64,000 nucleotides of DNA from the NCBI GenBank assembly GCA_034670405.1, contig JAXDDX010000118.1, forward strand, positions 1,425,001-1,489,000, in the 5' to 3' direction. The notes under the pieces are model-generated. The model worked only from the letters and a program-made list of their open reading frames with translations, was not told the DNA's origin and did not search any database. Origin of the DNA: Hoplostethus atlanticus (taxonomy: Eukaryota; Chordata; Actinopteri; Trachichthyiformes; Trachichthyidae). Shown here in pieces: positions 54,835 to 64,000 of the stretch; position 1 is the first letter of the stretch; every line of letters starts with the position of its first letter. The translations under genes and the position numbers were made by a program.

Positions 54835-57800
54835 TTAGAATCAGAATCAGAATCAGTTTTATTGCCAAATATGTTTTCGCATACAAGGAATTTGACATAG
54901 CAAGAGAAGAATAAAAAACAAGTATAAAAGCAAGTACTGTAAAAGGCAAAGAATATGTGCCATATATATGTGCAAGGATATGTGCAATTTGTGCGCTAAT
55001 GTAACACATTTAAACAGATGTGGATGCTCTATGTTAATATAACGTGTAGTGGCCATGGCGGGGGGCAAGTCCATGTTAGTGGGGGACCCGGGCCTTGTTG
55101 ATTAGGCCGGTTGCAGATTAAACCTTCTGCCAGAGGGGAGTGACTCAAAGAGTTTGTGACCGGGGTGGGAGGGGTCGGCTACAATCTTACCTGCACGCCT
55201 CAGAGTCTGAGAGGTGTACAGGTCCTGGGGAGATGGCAGATTGCAGCCAATCACCTTCTCAGCAGATCGAATGAGCAGCGTACCAGATGGTGATGGAGGA
55301 GGTGAGGATGGACTCGATGATGGCGGTGTAGAAATGCACCATCGCTGACTTTGGCAGGTTGAACGTCTTCAGCTGCCGCAGGAAGTACATCCTCTGCTGT
55401 GCTTTTTTGGTGATGGAGCTGATGTTCAGCTCCCACTTGAGGTCCTGGGTGATGATGGTACCCAGGAAGTGGAAGGACTCCACAGTTTCGACTGGGGAGT
55501 CACACAGGGTGATGGGGGCGGGTGGGGCTGGGTTCTTCCTGTAATCCACAACTATCTCCACTGTCTTTAGAGCATTGAGCTCCAAGTTGTTCTGACCACA
55601 CCAGGTCACCAGATGGTCGATCTCCCACCTGTAGGCGGACTCATCCTCACAATGAGGGTGGTGGAGGGTGGAGCCCAATGAGGGTGGTGTCGTCCGCAAA
55701 CTTCAGGAGCTTAACGGACTGATGACTGGAGGTGCAGCTGTTGGTGTACAGGGAGAAGAGTAGAGGGGAAAGAACGCAGCCTTGAGGGGAACCCGTGCTG
55801 ATGGTCGTGTGTGTGCTGGAGATGTGTTTCCCCAGTTTCACTTGCTGCTTCCTGTCAGACAGGAAGTCTGTGATCCACCTACAGGTGGAGTCAGGCACGC
55901 GCAGCTGGGAGAGCTTGTCCTGCAGCAGAGCCGGGATGATGGTGTTGAAGGCTGAGCTAAAATCCACAAACAGGATCCTTGCGTAGGTTCCTGGGGAGTC
56001 CAGGTGTTGGAGGATGAAGTGGAGGGCCATGTTGACTGCATTGTCAACAGACCTGTTGGCTCTGTAGGCGAACTGCAGGGGGTCCAGGAGGGGGTCAGTG
56101 ATGTCTTTCAGGTGGGACAGCACAAGGTGCTCAAATGACTTCATGACCACAGAGGTCAGGGCGACGGGTCTGTAGTCATTAAGTCCTGTGATCTTTGGCT
56201 TTTTGAGGATGGGGATGATGGTGGAGGTCTTGAAGCAGGCTGGTACGTGACATGTCTCAAACAAGGTGTTGAAGATGTCTGTGAACACCGGAGACAGCTG
56301 ATCAGCACAGTGCTTCAGGGTGGAGGGAGAGACAGTCTGGCCCGGCTGCTTTACGGGGGTTCTGTCTCCTGAACAGTCTGTTGACGTCCCTCTCCAGGAT
56401 GGTGAGAGTCGTCACTGTGGTAGGGGGGAGGGGGCCTCTGAGGTGGGTAGTTGTGGAGAGGCCCAGGCCCCCGCTGTAGTGGGGGAGGTGAAGCTGGTGG
56501 CATGGAGCTGGTGAGAAGAGTCACATGGGATGGTGTCAGGACTGTCCCATTGCCTTTCAAAGCGACAGTAGTGCTGATTCAGGTCATTGGACAGGCACAG
56601 GTCGTTAATAGAGTGGGGGGCTTTGGCTTTGAAGTTGGTGATCTGCCTGAGCCCCTGCCAGACAGAGGCCGAGTTGTTTGCTGAAAACTGCTGTTTCTCA
56701 GAGTACAGTCGTTTAGCCTCTCTCACGGCTTTGCTAAACGGTGTACTTTGCCAAACTTGGCCATGTCTCCACCTCTGAACGCCTGCTCCTTTTCCAACCT
56801 TAGCTGTCTGAGTTTAGCTGTCAACCAGGGTTTGTCCGTTGCTGTGATGCCGCCCCATCAGATCTGGATGTCCCACCATAATAAACTTTTATGCATTGTG
56901 TATACGCTGCCTGCCCAAACTCGGCATCTATCGCACACCCAACCGTCCTGGTAGGGGGATCCCTCTTGAAGTAGCCCCTCCCTCTCTGAGTAACCCCTCC
57001 CTCTCTGAGTAGCCCCTCCCAAGGTTTCTCCCAATTTTCCCTAAAAGGTTTTGTGGGAGTTTTTCCTTGTTCTCTGTTGAGGGTCCAAGGCTGGGGGATG
57101 TCGTGTACTAACCATTTAATGTTTCACATGTTGGGCACTGTGAAGCCTGAGAGACTGGAACGGGATTAAGGGCTATACAAATAAATGTGATTTGATTTGA
57201 TTTGATTTGATTTGATTTGATTTGTCATTGTTATAACTCACCCTGGTGCGTGATGGGACACAGCAGTCCTCACAGAAGCTGATGTATGAAGTTACAGCCT
57301 CTGTGAACTCATCCAAACTGTTGGTAGCAGTCCTGAAAACATCCCAGTCAGTACAGTCCAAGCATGCCTGAAGATCCTCCACAGCTTCACTGGTCCACTT
57401 CTTAGATGTCCTCACAACAGGTTTAGAGAGCTTTAATCTCTGCCTGTATGTAGGAATCAGGTGGACCATGATGTGGTCAGAGTGACCCAGTGCAGCGCGA
57501 GGGACGGCGTGATAGGCAATGCTTCCAATATATTGATCTATATTGATCCAATATATTCTCCTCTCTGGTCGGGCATTTAATAAATTGTCTGTATTTTGGG
57601 AGTTCGTAGGTGAGATTACCCTTGTTAAAGTCACCGAAGACAATAACCAAGAAGTCCGGGTTTGTCCACACACTCAGTATCTGGTCGGCGAGCGATGGAA
57701 TATAAACGCCAACCAGAATGAATGAAGCAAACTCACGGGGGCAGTAAAAAGGTTTGCAGTTGATGAATAAAGTTTCCAGATCAGGAGACCAGTGCTGCTG

Positions 57801-57844
57801 AATCACTGTCACATCATTACACCAGCCACTGTTGGTATAAAAAC
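54835..57844 (-). pseudogene. L2-type LINE, endonuclease and RT
   Basis: Minus strand. The endonuclease part starts near 57,830 (VTVIQQHWSPDLETLF) with GDFNKGNLT and the [10 protein letters not shown] catalytic SDH motif near 57,485. Next is NNDK, where a nested insertion (56,845-57,225) cuts the frame, then [49 protein letters not shown] (palm A), [18 protein letters not shown] and [10 protein letters not shown] (FADD near 55,700), then KWELNISSITKKAQQRMYFL. It ends in a 3' UTR and ATTCTG repeats at 54,836-54,858. The 5' end of the endonuclease is missing. ACTATATGATACT borders both ends, but it is also part of the satellite. Several frame breaks. Confidence 0.88.
56845..57225 (+). mobile_element. 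LINE 3'-end insertion nested in L2
   Basis: Plus-strand fragment of about 380 bp with GTTTCTCCCAATTTTCCC, GGGCTATACAAATAAATGTG and five TTGAT units at its end, the usual 3' UTR of a fish non-LTR element. TTTGTC plus a few similar bases (TTTGTCCGTTG and TTTGTCATTG) stand at the two borders as a likely target duplication. The L2 reading NNDK/PW is continuous if it is removed. Confidence 0.8.
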
Positions 57845-58059
57845 ACTATATGATACTATATGATACTTTACAGTAGCATATGATACTATACAGTACTATA
57901 TCATTCTATACAGAACTTTATCATACTATACAGTACTATAGCATACTATGCAGAACTATATCATACTATACAGTACTATATGATACTTTACAGTACTATA
58001 TGATACTATACAGAAGTATATCATACTATACAGTACTATATCATACTATACAGTACAGT

Positions 58060-58653
58060 ACTGCAGGGTCAAAGCCAGTGTGGTGGTTTGGGAGGAGGAA
58101 TGACTGGAATATCAGAAATGTTCTCTGGATCTCTCCTCCCACTCTGCACTCTGATTGGTGGGAACAAACAACATCAGTGTTCATCAAACCATCTGACCAA
58201 CCAAAGACCTTCTACTGACCTTCTACTGACCTTCTACTGACCTTCTGAATTACCTTCTGAATGACTTCACCAGCTTTGAAAGATCATATTAACATTCCCA
58301 TTCATCCAGAGACTCCACTGAGGTAGAATCAGCTTCAGTTCCTAGATTACGTGCAACCAATAGCAAGGAGGTCAAGGGTCAGAGGTCACCACCAATAGTA
58401 AGGATGTCAAGGGTCAGACGTCACAACCAATAGTAAGGAGGTCAAAGGTCAGAGGTCACCACCAATAGTAAGGATGTCAAGGGTCAGAGGTCAGGTAGTA
58501 AGAGGAAGTTTTGGATCTTTGCATTGTGGAAAGTTTGTTGGGTTAAGGGTTAAAGGTCAGGGTTGAATTTAGCCAGTTGACTGATAGAACAACTGAAACA
58601 AAGTTTACAAAGTGCTTCAACATCAAGACAAACAGTAGGAATGAATAGAAGTA

Positions 58654-58654
<1 letters not shown>
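58060..58654. other. Unassigned sequence with a DR1-rich repeat
   Basis: At 58,353-58,495 lie four units of about 35 bp, each with ACCAATAGTAAGG and GTCAAGGGTCAGAGGTCA. Nuclear-receptor DR1-like pairs occur at 58,376-58,388, 58,446-58,458 (perfect AGGTCA pair) and 58,481-58,493. A CTTCTACTGAC triplicate precedes at 58,206-58,240. Confidence 0.5.
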
Positions 58655-58704
<50 letters not shown>

Positions 58705-58950
58705 CACATCCGCTGACTGGGTTTTGGATCTTTGTCTTCTCAGTCCACCAGACAACAGGAAGGAAGACTTTCAGCAGAACAAGCATCTGCCTGTCCACCA
58801 GGAGCTGAGAGGAGGGGCCAGGAGGAGAGGAGGAGGAACTAGGAGAATGAGCCAGGAGAAGGAGGGGAGGGGCCAGGCAGGAGGGGAGGAGCCGGGGAGG
58901 AGATGAGGAGCCTGAAGGAGGAGACAGGTGGAGGAGAGGAGGAGCCAAGA
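58655..58950. repeat. GT run and GGAGGA-type repeat
   Basis: GT 58,655-58,702; purine-rich GGAGGGGCCAGG units 58,800-58,945. Confidence 0.9.
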
Positions 58951-59084
58951 GGAGGATCACTTGGGCTTGTGTAGTGTGACGTGTCCAAGATTCACCAAGG
59001 CTGAAATGTGATAGTTACCATGGCAACAGCCAAGGGGTGTTCAGCTCAACGAGGAACAAAAAGAGAAGAAATCCCTTTTAACAA

Positions 59085-60400
59085 AAACCCTAAGGGCGGT
59101 AGGAGGAGCTTCCAGAGTGCTGTGGCTCTGCAACTCTGGCAGCGCTGCCAGTCTTGACCGCTTGCAACTTAGCGGGGTCTATCTGCACTTGACCTTCAGA
59201 GATGATGTAGCCTAAGAAGGAGGCTATTCTCCAGCAAACACTGGAGGACTTGGCAGACATGCCTGACATGTTCCTGGGTCCATCCAGGTAGACAAAGACA
59301 AAACAATTGAGCATATCCCGAAGAACATCATTGACTAGGGCTTGAAAAACAGCTGTCCTTTTTGTCTACAAAGAAGAAACCAGCCACCACAGGGGAAGAA
59401 GAGGGGCGAATGAGACTTACTTCTCCCTCAGGGAAGAGTGGCACCAGGCAGATGATCGATAGCACAATCATAAGGCCTATGAGGGGGAAGAGAAGTGGCT
59501 TGTCGCTTGCTGAATACCTCCTTCAGGTCATGGTAAGCAGGGGGCACTATGGACAAGTCTGGATATTCTTCTGGTAGGGAGGAATCATGTGTAGAATGTA
59601 TGAGAATGGACTGCAACCTCCAACCTCCAACCAGGGCTCCAACCAGTAATGGGTCCGGTAGACCAGTCTATATGGGGGTTGTGTTTCTTTAACCAGGGAT
59701 GACCTAAGACGATGGGGACATGGGGTGAGTCTATGAGGTGTAGTCTAATTTTCTCTTGGTGGTCACCGTAAACGAGCAGATTAACAGGGACGGTGGAGAG
59801 AGCTATTTTATGAATGAGGCGACCATTAAGAGCACTGGCCTCCACAGGAGTCTCTAGGGTAATGGTGGTGATGCCTAACTGCCAAACTCGGCCGCCAGGG
59901 TGCAGAACTCAATGGCGTAGTCAGCCATGCTGCAGGACCCCCTGATGTATGGTGAATAATCTACCAGCTACCTCTCTACCCCGAGTGGGATGATCAACAA
60001 CCTTCTTCATCTCCTGAATGAAGCGAGAGTAAGAAGAACAGACTGGTGATTATTGACCAGACCAGGGCCTTACCTGTCAGGAGGTTATTTCGATAGGCAA
60101 CGTGGGACGGTTCGGTGGGAAGGCGGACAGCTGCAGCTCAAAGATCAGCGAGCATTGTGTGAGGAAGGATTTACTGGTATCGCTCTGGAGGCGGGAAGGT
60201 GAAGCTCCTGATGAGGAGTTTGACTCAGGGTGGACTGGGCTGGAGTAGGGGGTGCTGCAGGTGGTGGGCAGATATTGGCAGAGAGTTCATGGATGTCTTC
60301 CATCAGCTCCTGGAGAAGATGTTCATGGTGGCCGATGGCTGTGCCTTGGTTGGAAGGGCGCTCTGAGCTGGTCCTTCTGGCTGTGAGGCGACAGGATTAA
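59085..60400 (-). mobile_element. Ty3/gypsy retrotransposon fossil, gag-pol part
   Basis: Minus strand. Parts in order: gag-like remains (about 60,400-59,880), a protease-like segment with [17 protein letters not shown] (59,845-59,585), the start of reverse transcriptase with [17 protein letters not shown] (59,616-59,428), and a later RT segment with FLGYIISEGQ (59,314-59,090). These are marks of fish Ty3/gypsy elements. It is clearly broken in several places and lacks RNase H, integrase and LTRs here, so it is an old, inactive remnant. Confidence 0.85.
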
Positions 60401-60773
60401 CCATTGACTAACCAGGTCTTAATTGCATTCATCAATATGCAATATGTTGAATAAAACTCTGATGTCTCGTCTCTTTGTTCAACAAAGCAGTTTATTTACA
60501 TGCAGCATGGAGAGGAGTACATGGATGCAGTTCTCAGAATGGGATATAAAGTACCTGGACAGGTTAAATAGAGAGAGTAAGCCAGGATTGATCTGCACAC
60601 ATCTTCAAGATTATTCATCTAAATCTTCAAGGTTATTCATCTAAACCCAGTGGAGCAGGTTGTGCGATATGTGACTAGTAGTTCTCTACCTATGTTGAAT
60701 GCACTTATTGTAAGTCGCTTTGGATAAAAGCGTCTGCTAAATGCCTGTAATGTAATGTAATGTAATGTAATGT
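60401..60773 (+). mobile_element. SINE-type tail after unassigned sequence
   Basis: From about 60,700, TTGTAAGTCGCTTTGGATAA and GCGTCTGCTAAATGCCTG followed by TAATG pentamers match the tail of the SINE at 22,541-22,586. The tRNA-like head is not visible; 60,401-60,697 is unassigned. Confidence 0.65.
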
Positions 60774-61904
60774 TTCTTATTCAGTAGCTTTCCACTCTGG
60801 CCTTCAGTACTGTCCCACACAGAGTTACATTGATTCATGTCATAATTTTATACAATATTAAGATCCCAACTCTATTGGAGCACTAATGCAACAGCATCGC
60901 TACATGACAATGTGACAACACAACACCAGCTGCTTTCATTGATTTAAAGGGAAGGCTGCTGGGAGGTTAACAAGTCTTCTGGACTGTGGGAAGGAAAGAG
61001 CTGCTGATGTAAGAGAGGAGGACTGGTAGAGTCAGAGAGGAAGGAGGGAAGGAGGGAGAAAAGGAAAGATGAAAGGAAAGAGTGAGAGCCTCCTTTCTCT
61101 CCTCCTCTTCTCGCTGATAATTGGTCTGTTTGGTTCTTCCAGAGAGAGAGAAAGAAAAACAGGATGAGGGAAGGAAAGAAAAAGAATGAGAGAAAAGAGA
61201 AAGAGGGAGACAGAGGAAGCTTAACCCTCCTCTCCTCTCCTCTCCTCTCCTCTCCTCCTTCTCCTCTCTTCCTCACTGAGGATAATTGGTCTGTTTCTTT
61301 TATTTCCTGCTGCGCCTCCCTCTATCCTCCTGCTCCTTTTCCTCATCCCTCACTCTCTCCTTCTATTTACTCAGCAAAGCCAAACAGGGGACGTTGGCAT
61401 GGATTTTGAGGGGGGGGTTTGGGGGGCCTTGGGGGGCCTTGGTGGGGGGGGGGTCATTGTGATTGATTGGGAGGCCATGGGAAAGGGCCTCTGGGATGTA
61501 AACCAGCAGTTTCATGGATGCCCGTTGGTCTGCCTGATCACCAGTCAGCTCAGGTTTCCAGAGCAGAACAGCAGATTCCAGACCAGTCAAACCAGTTCAA
61601 ACAGCACCGTGGTCTTCAGAGATGGTTCTATATTATTAATAATAAAATAAAAATGAATAAAAGTCATATTATTGTAAAAATGCAACAAACTAACTCCTCA
61701 CATTTTGGCTGCAGCTTTAATCTCCCATAATCCTATTCATATGCAAATTAGTGTCAATGACATCACATGACAGGAGAATTTACTTCTGGTTCTTCATCTA
61801 TTAGTTTACATGGACTACTGCCATACAGTGATTTATGATTTATACATATAAATCTATTTACTCTGATCTTTTAATGAATCATACTGTTGTATCAGTAGTG
61901 CTTC
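60774..61904. other. Unassigned sequence with pyrimidine and G runs
   Basis: GA/GAAAG runs 61,040-61,210, CTCCT run 61,227-61,275, the G-rich tract listed separately, and AT-rich sequence beyond 61,620. No exon. Confidence 0.4.
61410..61453 (+). other. Strong G-quadruplex motif
   Basis: Four G runs of 8, 6, 6 and 10 bases separated by TTT, CCTT and CCTTGGT. All loops are seven bases or fewer, so the plus strand fulfils the usual quadruplex pattern with margin. Confidence 0.8.
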
Positions 61905-62435
61905 TATGTATGTATATAATATGTTATGCGCTATACAGCTATATAGCTAACATTACTGTATTCTATGTAATATGCTGTAAGCTAAGTTAGCTAATATTAC
62001 TATATTCTACGTATGTATATATGTTATGTGCTATGTTAGCTAACATTACTGTATTCTATGTATGTAATATGCTATAAGCTATGTTAGCTAAAGTTACTGT
62101 ATTCTATGTATGTGATATGCTATAAGCTTTGTTAGCTAAGGTTACTGTATTCTATGTATGTAATATGCTATAAGCTATGTTAGCTAACGTTACTGTATTC
62201 TATGTATGTAATATGCTATAAGCTATGTTAGCTAACATTACTGTATTCTATGTAATATGCTATAAGCTAAGTTAGCTAACGTTACTGTATTCTATGTAGG
62301 TAATATGCTATAACCTAAGTTAGCTACCGTTACTATATTCTATGTATGTAATATGCTATAACCTAAGTTAGCTAACGTTACTGTATTCTATGTATGTAAT
62401 ATGCTATAACCTAAGTTAGCTAACGTTACTGTATT
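61905..62435. repeat. 48-bp minisatellite, about 11 copies
   Basis: Units contain GTTACTGTATTCTATGTATG and ATGCTATAAGCTATGTTAGC. Left copies are more diverged than right ones. Carries GTTAGCTAAC in most units. Confidence 0.95.
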
Positions 62436-62846
62436 CTCCATGGAAGGGAAGAAGGCAGCTGATCAACAGGAGATCCCATTCAAATGAATGAATCATTAAT
62501 GAATAACCTGATTATTAAATAAAGTGATGATTAATCAGGTCTACATGTCATCACCACCAATGCACCATGGGGTTGGACAGGTTCTCTGCTTGTTGTATTT
62601 CAGGTTTCAGGAGTTCCACATTCCCCTCCAACATTTCACCTTTATTTATGTTCTCATCCTGGGAAAGAGGAAGTTCCAGTACCACTTGCATTCTGACAGC
62701 AGCTATTTATTAGGGCCACAACGTCAATTCATTTCCCTGGTCCTTTAAGTGTGGAGTTTGCGTGTTTCCTTCAGTCTGAACATGTGCAGGTCAGGTGGAT
62801 TGTGTATATGTCTGCCTGTCTGTCTGCCTGTCTGTTTGCCTGTCTA
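62436..62846. other. Unassigned sequence with a homeodomain-type cluster
   Basis: 62,475-62,540 holds ATTCAAATGAATGAATCATT, TAATGAATAA and an inverted pair ACCTGATTA/TAATCAGGT (62,506-62,514 and 62,532-62,540). It could be a regulatory element. A short TGTCTGCC run precedes the Tc1 element. Confidence 0.4.
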
Positions 62847-63463
62847 CACCGATCAGCCACAACATTAAAACCCCTGACAGGTGAAGTGAATAACATCGAT
62901 TATCTTGTTACAATGGCACCTGTCAAGGGGTGGGATATATTGGGAAGCAAGTGAACAGTCAGTTCTTGAAGTTGATGTGTTGGAAGCAGGAAAAATGGGC
63001 AAGCGTAAGGATCTGCGAGACTTTGACAAGGGCCAAATTGTGATGGCTAGACGACTGGGTCAGAGCATCTCCAAAATGGCAGGTCTTGTGGGGTATTCCC
63101 GGTATGCAGTGGTTAGTATCTACCAAAAGTGGTCCAAGGAAGGACAACCGGTGAACCGGTGACAGAGTCATGGGCGCCCAAGGCTCATTGATGTGCGGGA
63201 GCGAAGGCTAGCCCGTCTGGTCCGATCCCACAGAAGAGCTACTGTAGCACAAATTGCTGAACAACTTAATGCTGGCTATGACATACCACCTACCTAAACA
63301 TTGTTGCAGACCAAGTACACCCCTTCATGGCAATGGTATTCCCTGATGGCAGTGGCCTCTTTCAGCAGGATAATGCACCCTGCCACACTGAAAAAATTGT
63401 TCAGGAATCGTTTGAGGAACATGACAAAGAGTTCAAGGTGTTGACTTGGCCTCCAAATTCCCA
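62847..63463 (+). pseudogene. Tc1-like transposon, incomplete
   Basis: Starts CACCGATCAGCCACAACATT directly after TA (62,845-62,846), the Tc1 target. The transposase begins at 62,998 or slightly upstream: [20 protein letters not shown] with a paired-like helix-turn-helix ([19 protein letters not shown]), and a stop where the family reads RRQGHGRPRL. After RATVAQIAEQLNAGYDI the centre is deleted. It resumes in ADQVHPFMAMVFPDGSG-like sequence and FQQDNAPCHTEKIVQESFEE, which holds the second Asp of the DDE triad. It is cut off at about 63,463, and the right terminal repeat is missing. Confidence 0.88.
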
Positions 63464-64000
63464 GTCGGGGTTGGGGCGGGATGCCCCTGGAAGCCTGGCG
63501 GACTGGGGCAGCCTTGGTGCTCTGCGGCTGACCTGCCGGGAGGGAGGAGGTGTGCGCACCGAGGAGGACGGCGCTCTTCACTGCCGTCAACGCCGGGGAA
63601 GACGGCGCCAACTGCCGTCAACACCGGGCCGGGTTTATTGTGGGTGAATAAAACGGCCGTGCTGGCCACTTAACTCTCCTCCTGAGTATGTCTCTGTCTG
63701 TCACGGACCCCGGTAATGTGGCACCTTGCCACAGCATGGACTCCACAAGACCTCTGAAGGTGTACTGTGGTATCTGGCACCAAGACGTTAGCAGCAGATC
63801 CTTGTGGGGTGGTGAGGGAGGCTCCTTGCCATCGCCGGCCGTCTCCCGGAAGCTGGTGGCGCCGATGATGCTGTTTTCCTGTCCCTGTCTGTCAATTCCC
63901 GGTCAGGGAACCAAATGTGCCACATTACCGGGGTCCGTGACAGACAGGGACAGGAGAACAGCGTCATCGCCGCGCCGTCACCACCCCGCCCGGCATCACC
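63464..64000. mobile_element. LTR-like fossil pieces in inverted arrangement
   Basis: 63,464-63,724 shares blocks with 28,925-29,345 and contains an AATAAA signal. A perfect 31-bp inverted repeat lies at 63,694-63,724 and 63,917-63,947 (both with CACGGACCCCGGTAATG or complement). A second pair, 63,868-63,898 and 63,937-63,967, shares GACAGACAGGGACAGGA. Between them 63,731-63,806 is a minus-strand piece of Tc1 transposase. The structure continues off the window, so family and limits remain uncertain. Confidence 0.5.

Larger units (their letters stand above)
54755..58056. repeat. 20-bp TACTATATCATACTATACAG array, split
   Basis: The array covers 54,755-54,834 and 57,845-58,056 and is interrupted by the L2 element. 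Units vary between 18 and 20 bp. Confidence 0.9.

Overview
The window is from a teleost fish genome. Three coding exons of a quaking-type RNA-binding protein (STAR family) can be read on the minus strand, and the rest is fish-type non-coding DNA: dense CA/GT and CAGA microsatellites, many long minisatellites, Tx1-like L1 and L2 LINEs, Tc1, hAT and PIF/Harbinger DNA elements, tRNA-derived SINEs and Ty3/gypsy fossils. I cannot name the species. The peptide is closer to the qki2/QKI type as I remember it than to zebrafish qkia.

Positions 1-32,130 are the 5' half of qki, transcribed right to left. Exon 1 (start codon, first part of QUA1) is 31,581-31,719; exon 2 (rest of QUA1 and the linker) is 14,051-14,190; exon 3 (front of the KH domain with its GPRG loop) is 5,705-5,821. 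They join in frame to 132 codons through introns of 17.4 kb and 8.2 kb. Later exons lie off the left edge. Intron 3 holds a tandem array split by a DNA element, LINE scraps, a THAP-related foldback element and several satellites. Intron 2 holds a 4.6-kb decayed Tx1-like LINE and a 30-bp homeodomain-type dyad. Intron 1 holds a 24-bp satellite that abuts exon 2, a 2.8-kb satellite of 38-39-bp units, a nest of Tc1, Harbinger and SINE, a 2.3-kb ATCC array and another Tx1-like LINE piece.

Positions 32,130-64,000 lie upstream of qki and show no exon I can recognise. They hold more arrays (12-bp, 10-bp, 26/28-bp, 19-bp and 48-bp units), two L2 LINEs, a solo LTR and a SINE inside one AT-rich array, a 1.07-kb hAT element, a broken Ty3/gypsy pol fossil, a Tc1 copy, and a complex inverted repeat that runs off the right edge.

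By hand tally roughly a third of the window is tandem repeat. Most long open frames here come from repeat units whose length is a multiple of three, or from CA/CT tracts, and are not genes. I found no clearly new gene system. The observations most worth following are the satellites placed directly at qki splice sites, the palindromic homeodomain-type site in intron 2, and the same 19-bp satellite present in opposite orientations around an L2 element.
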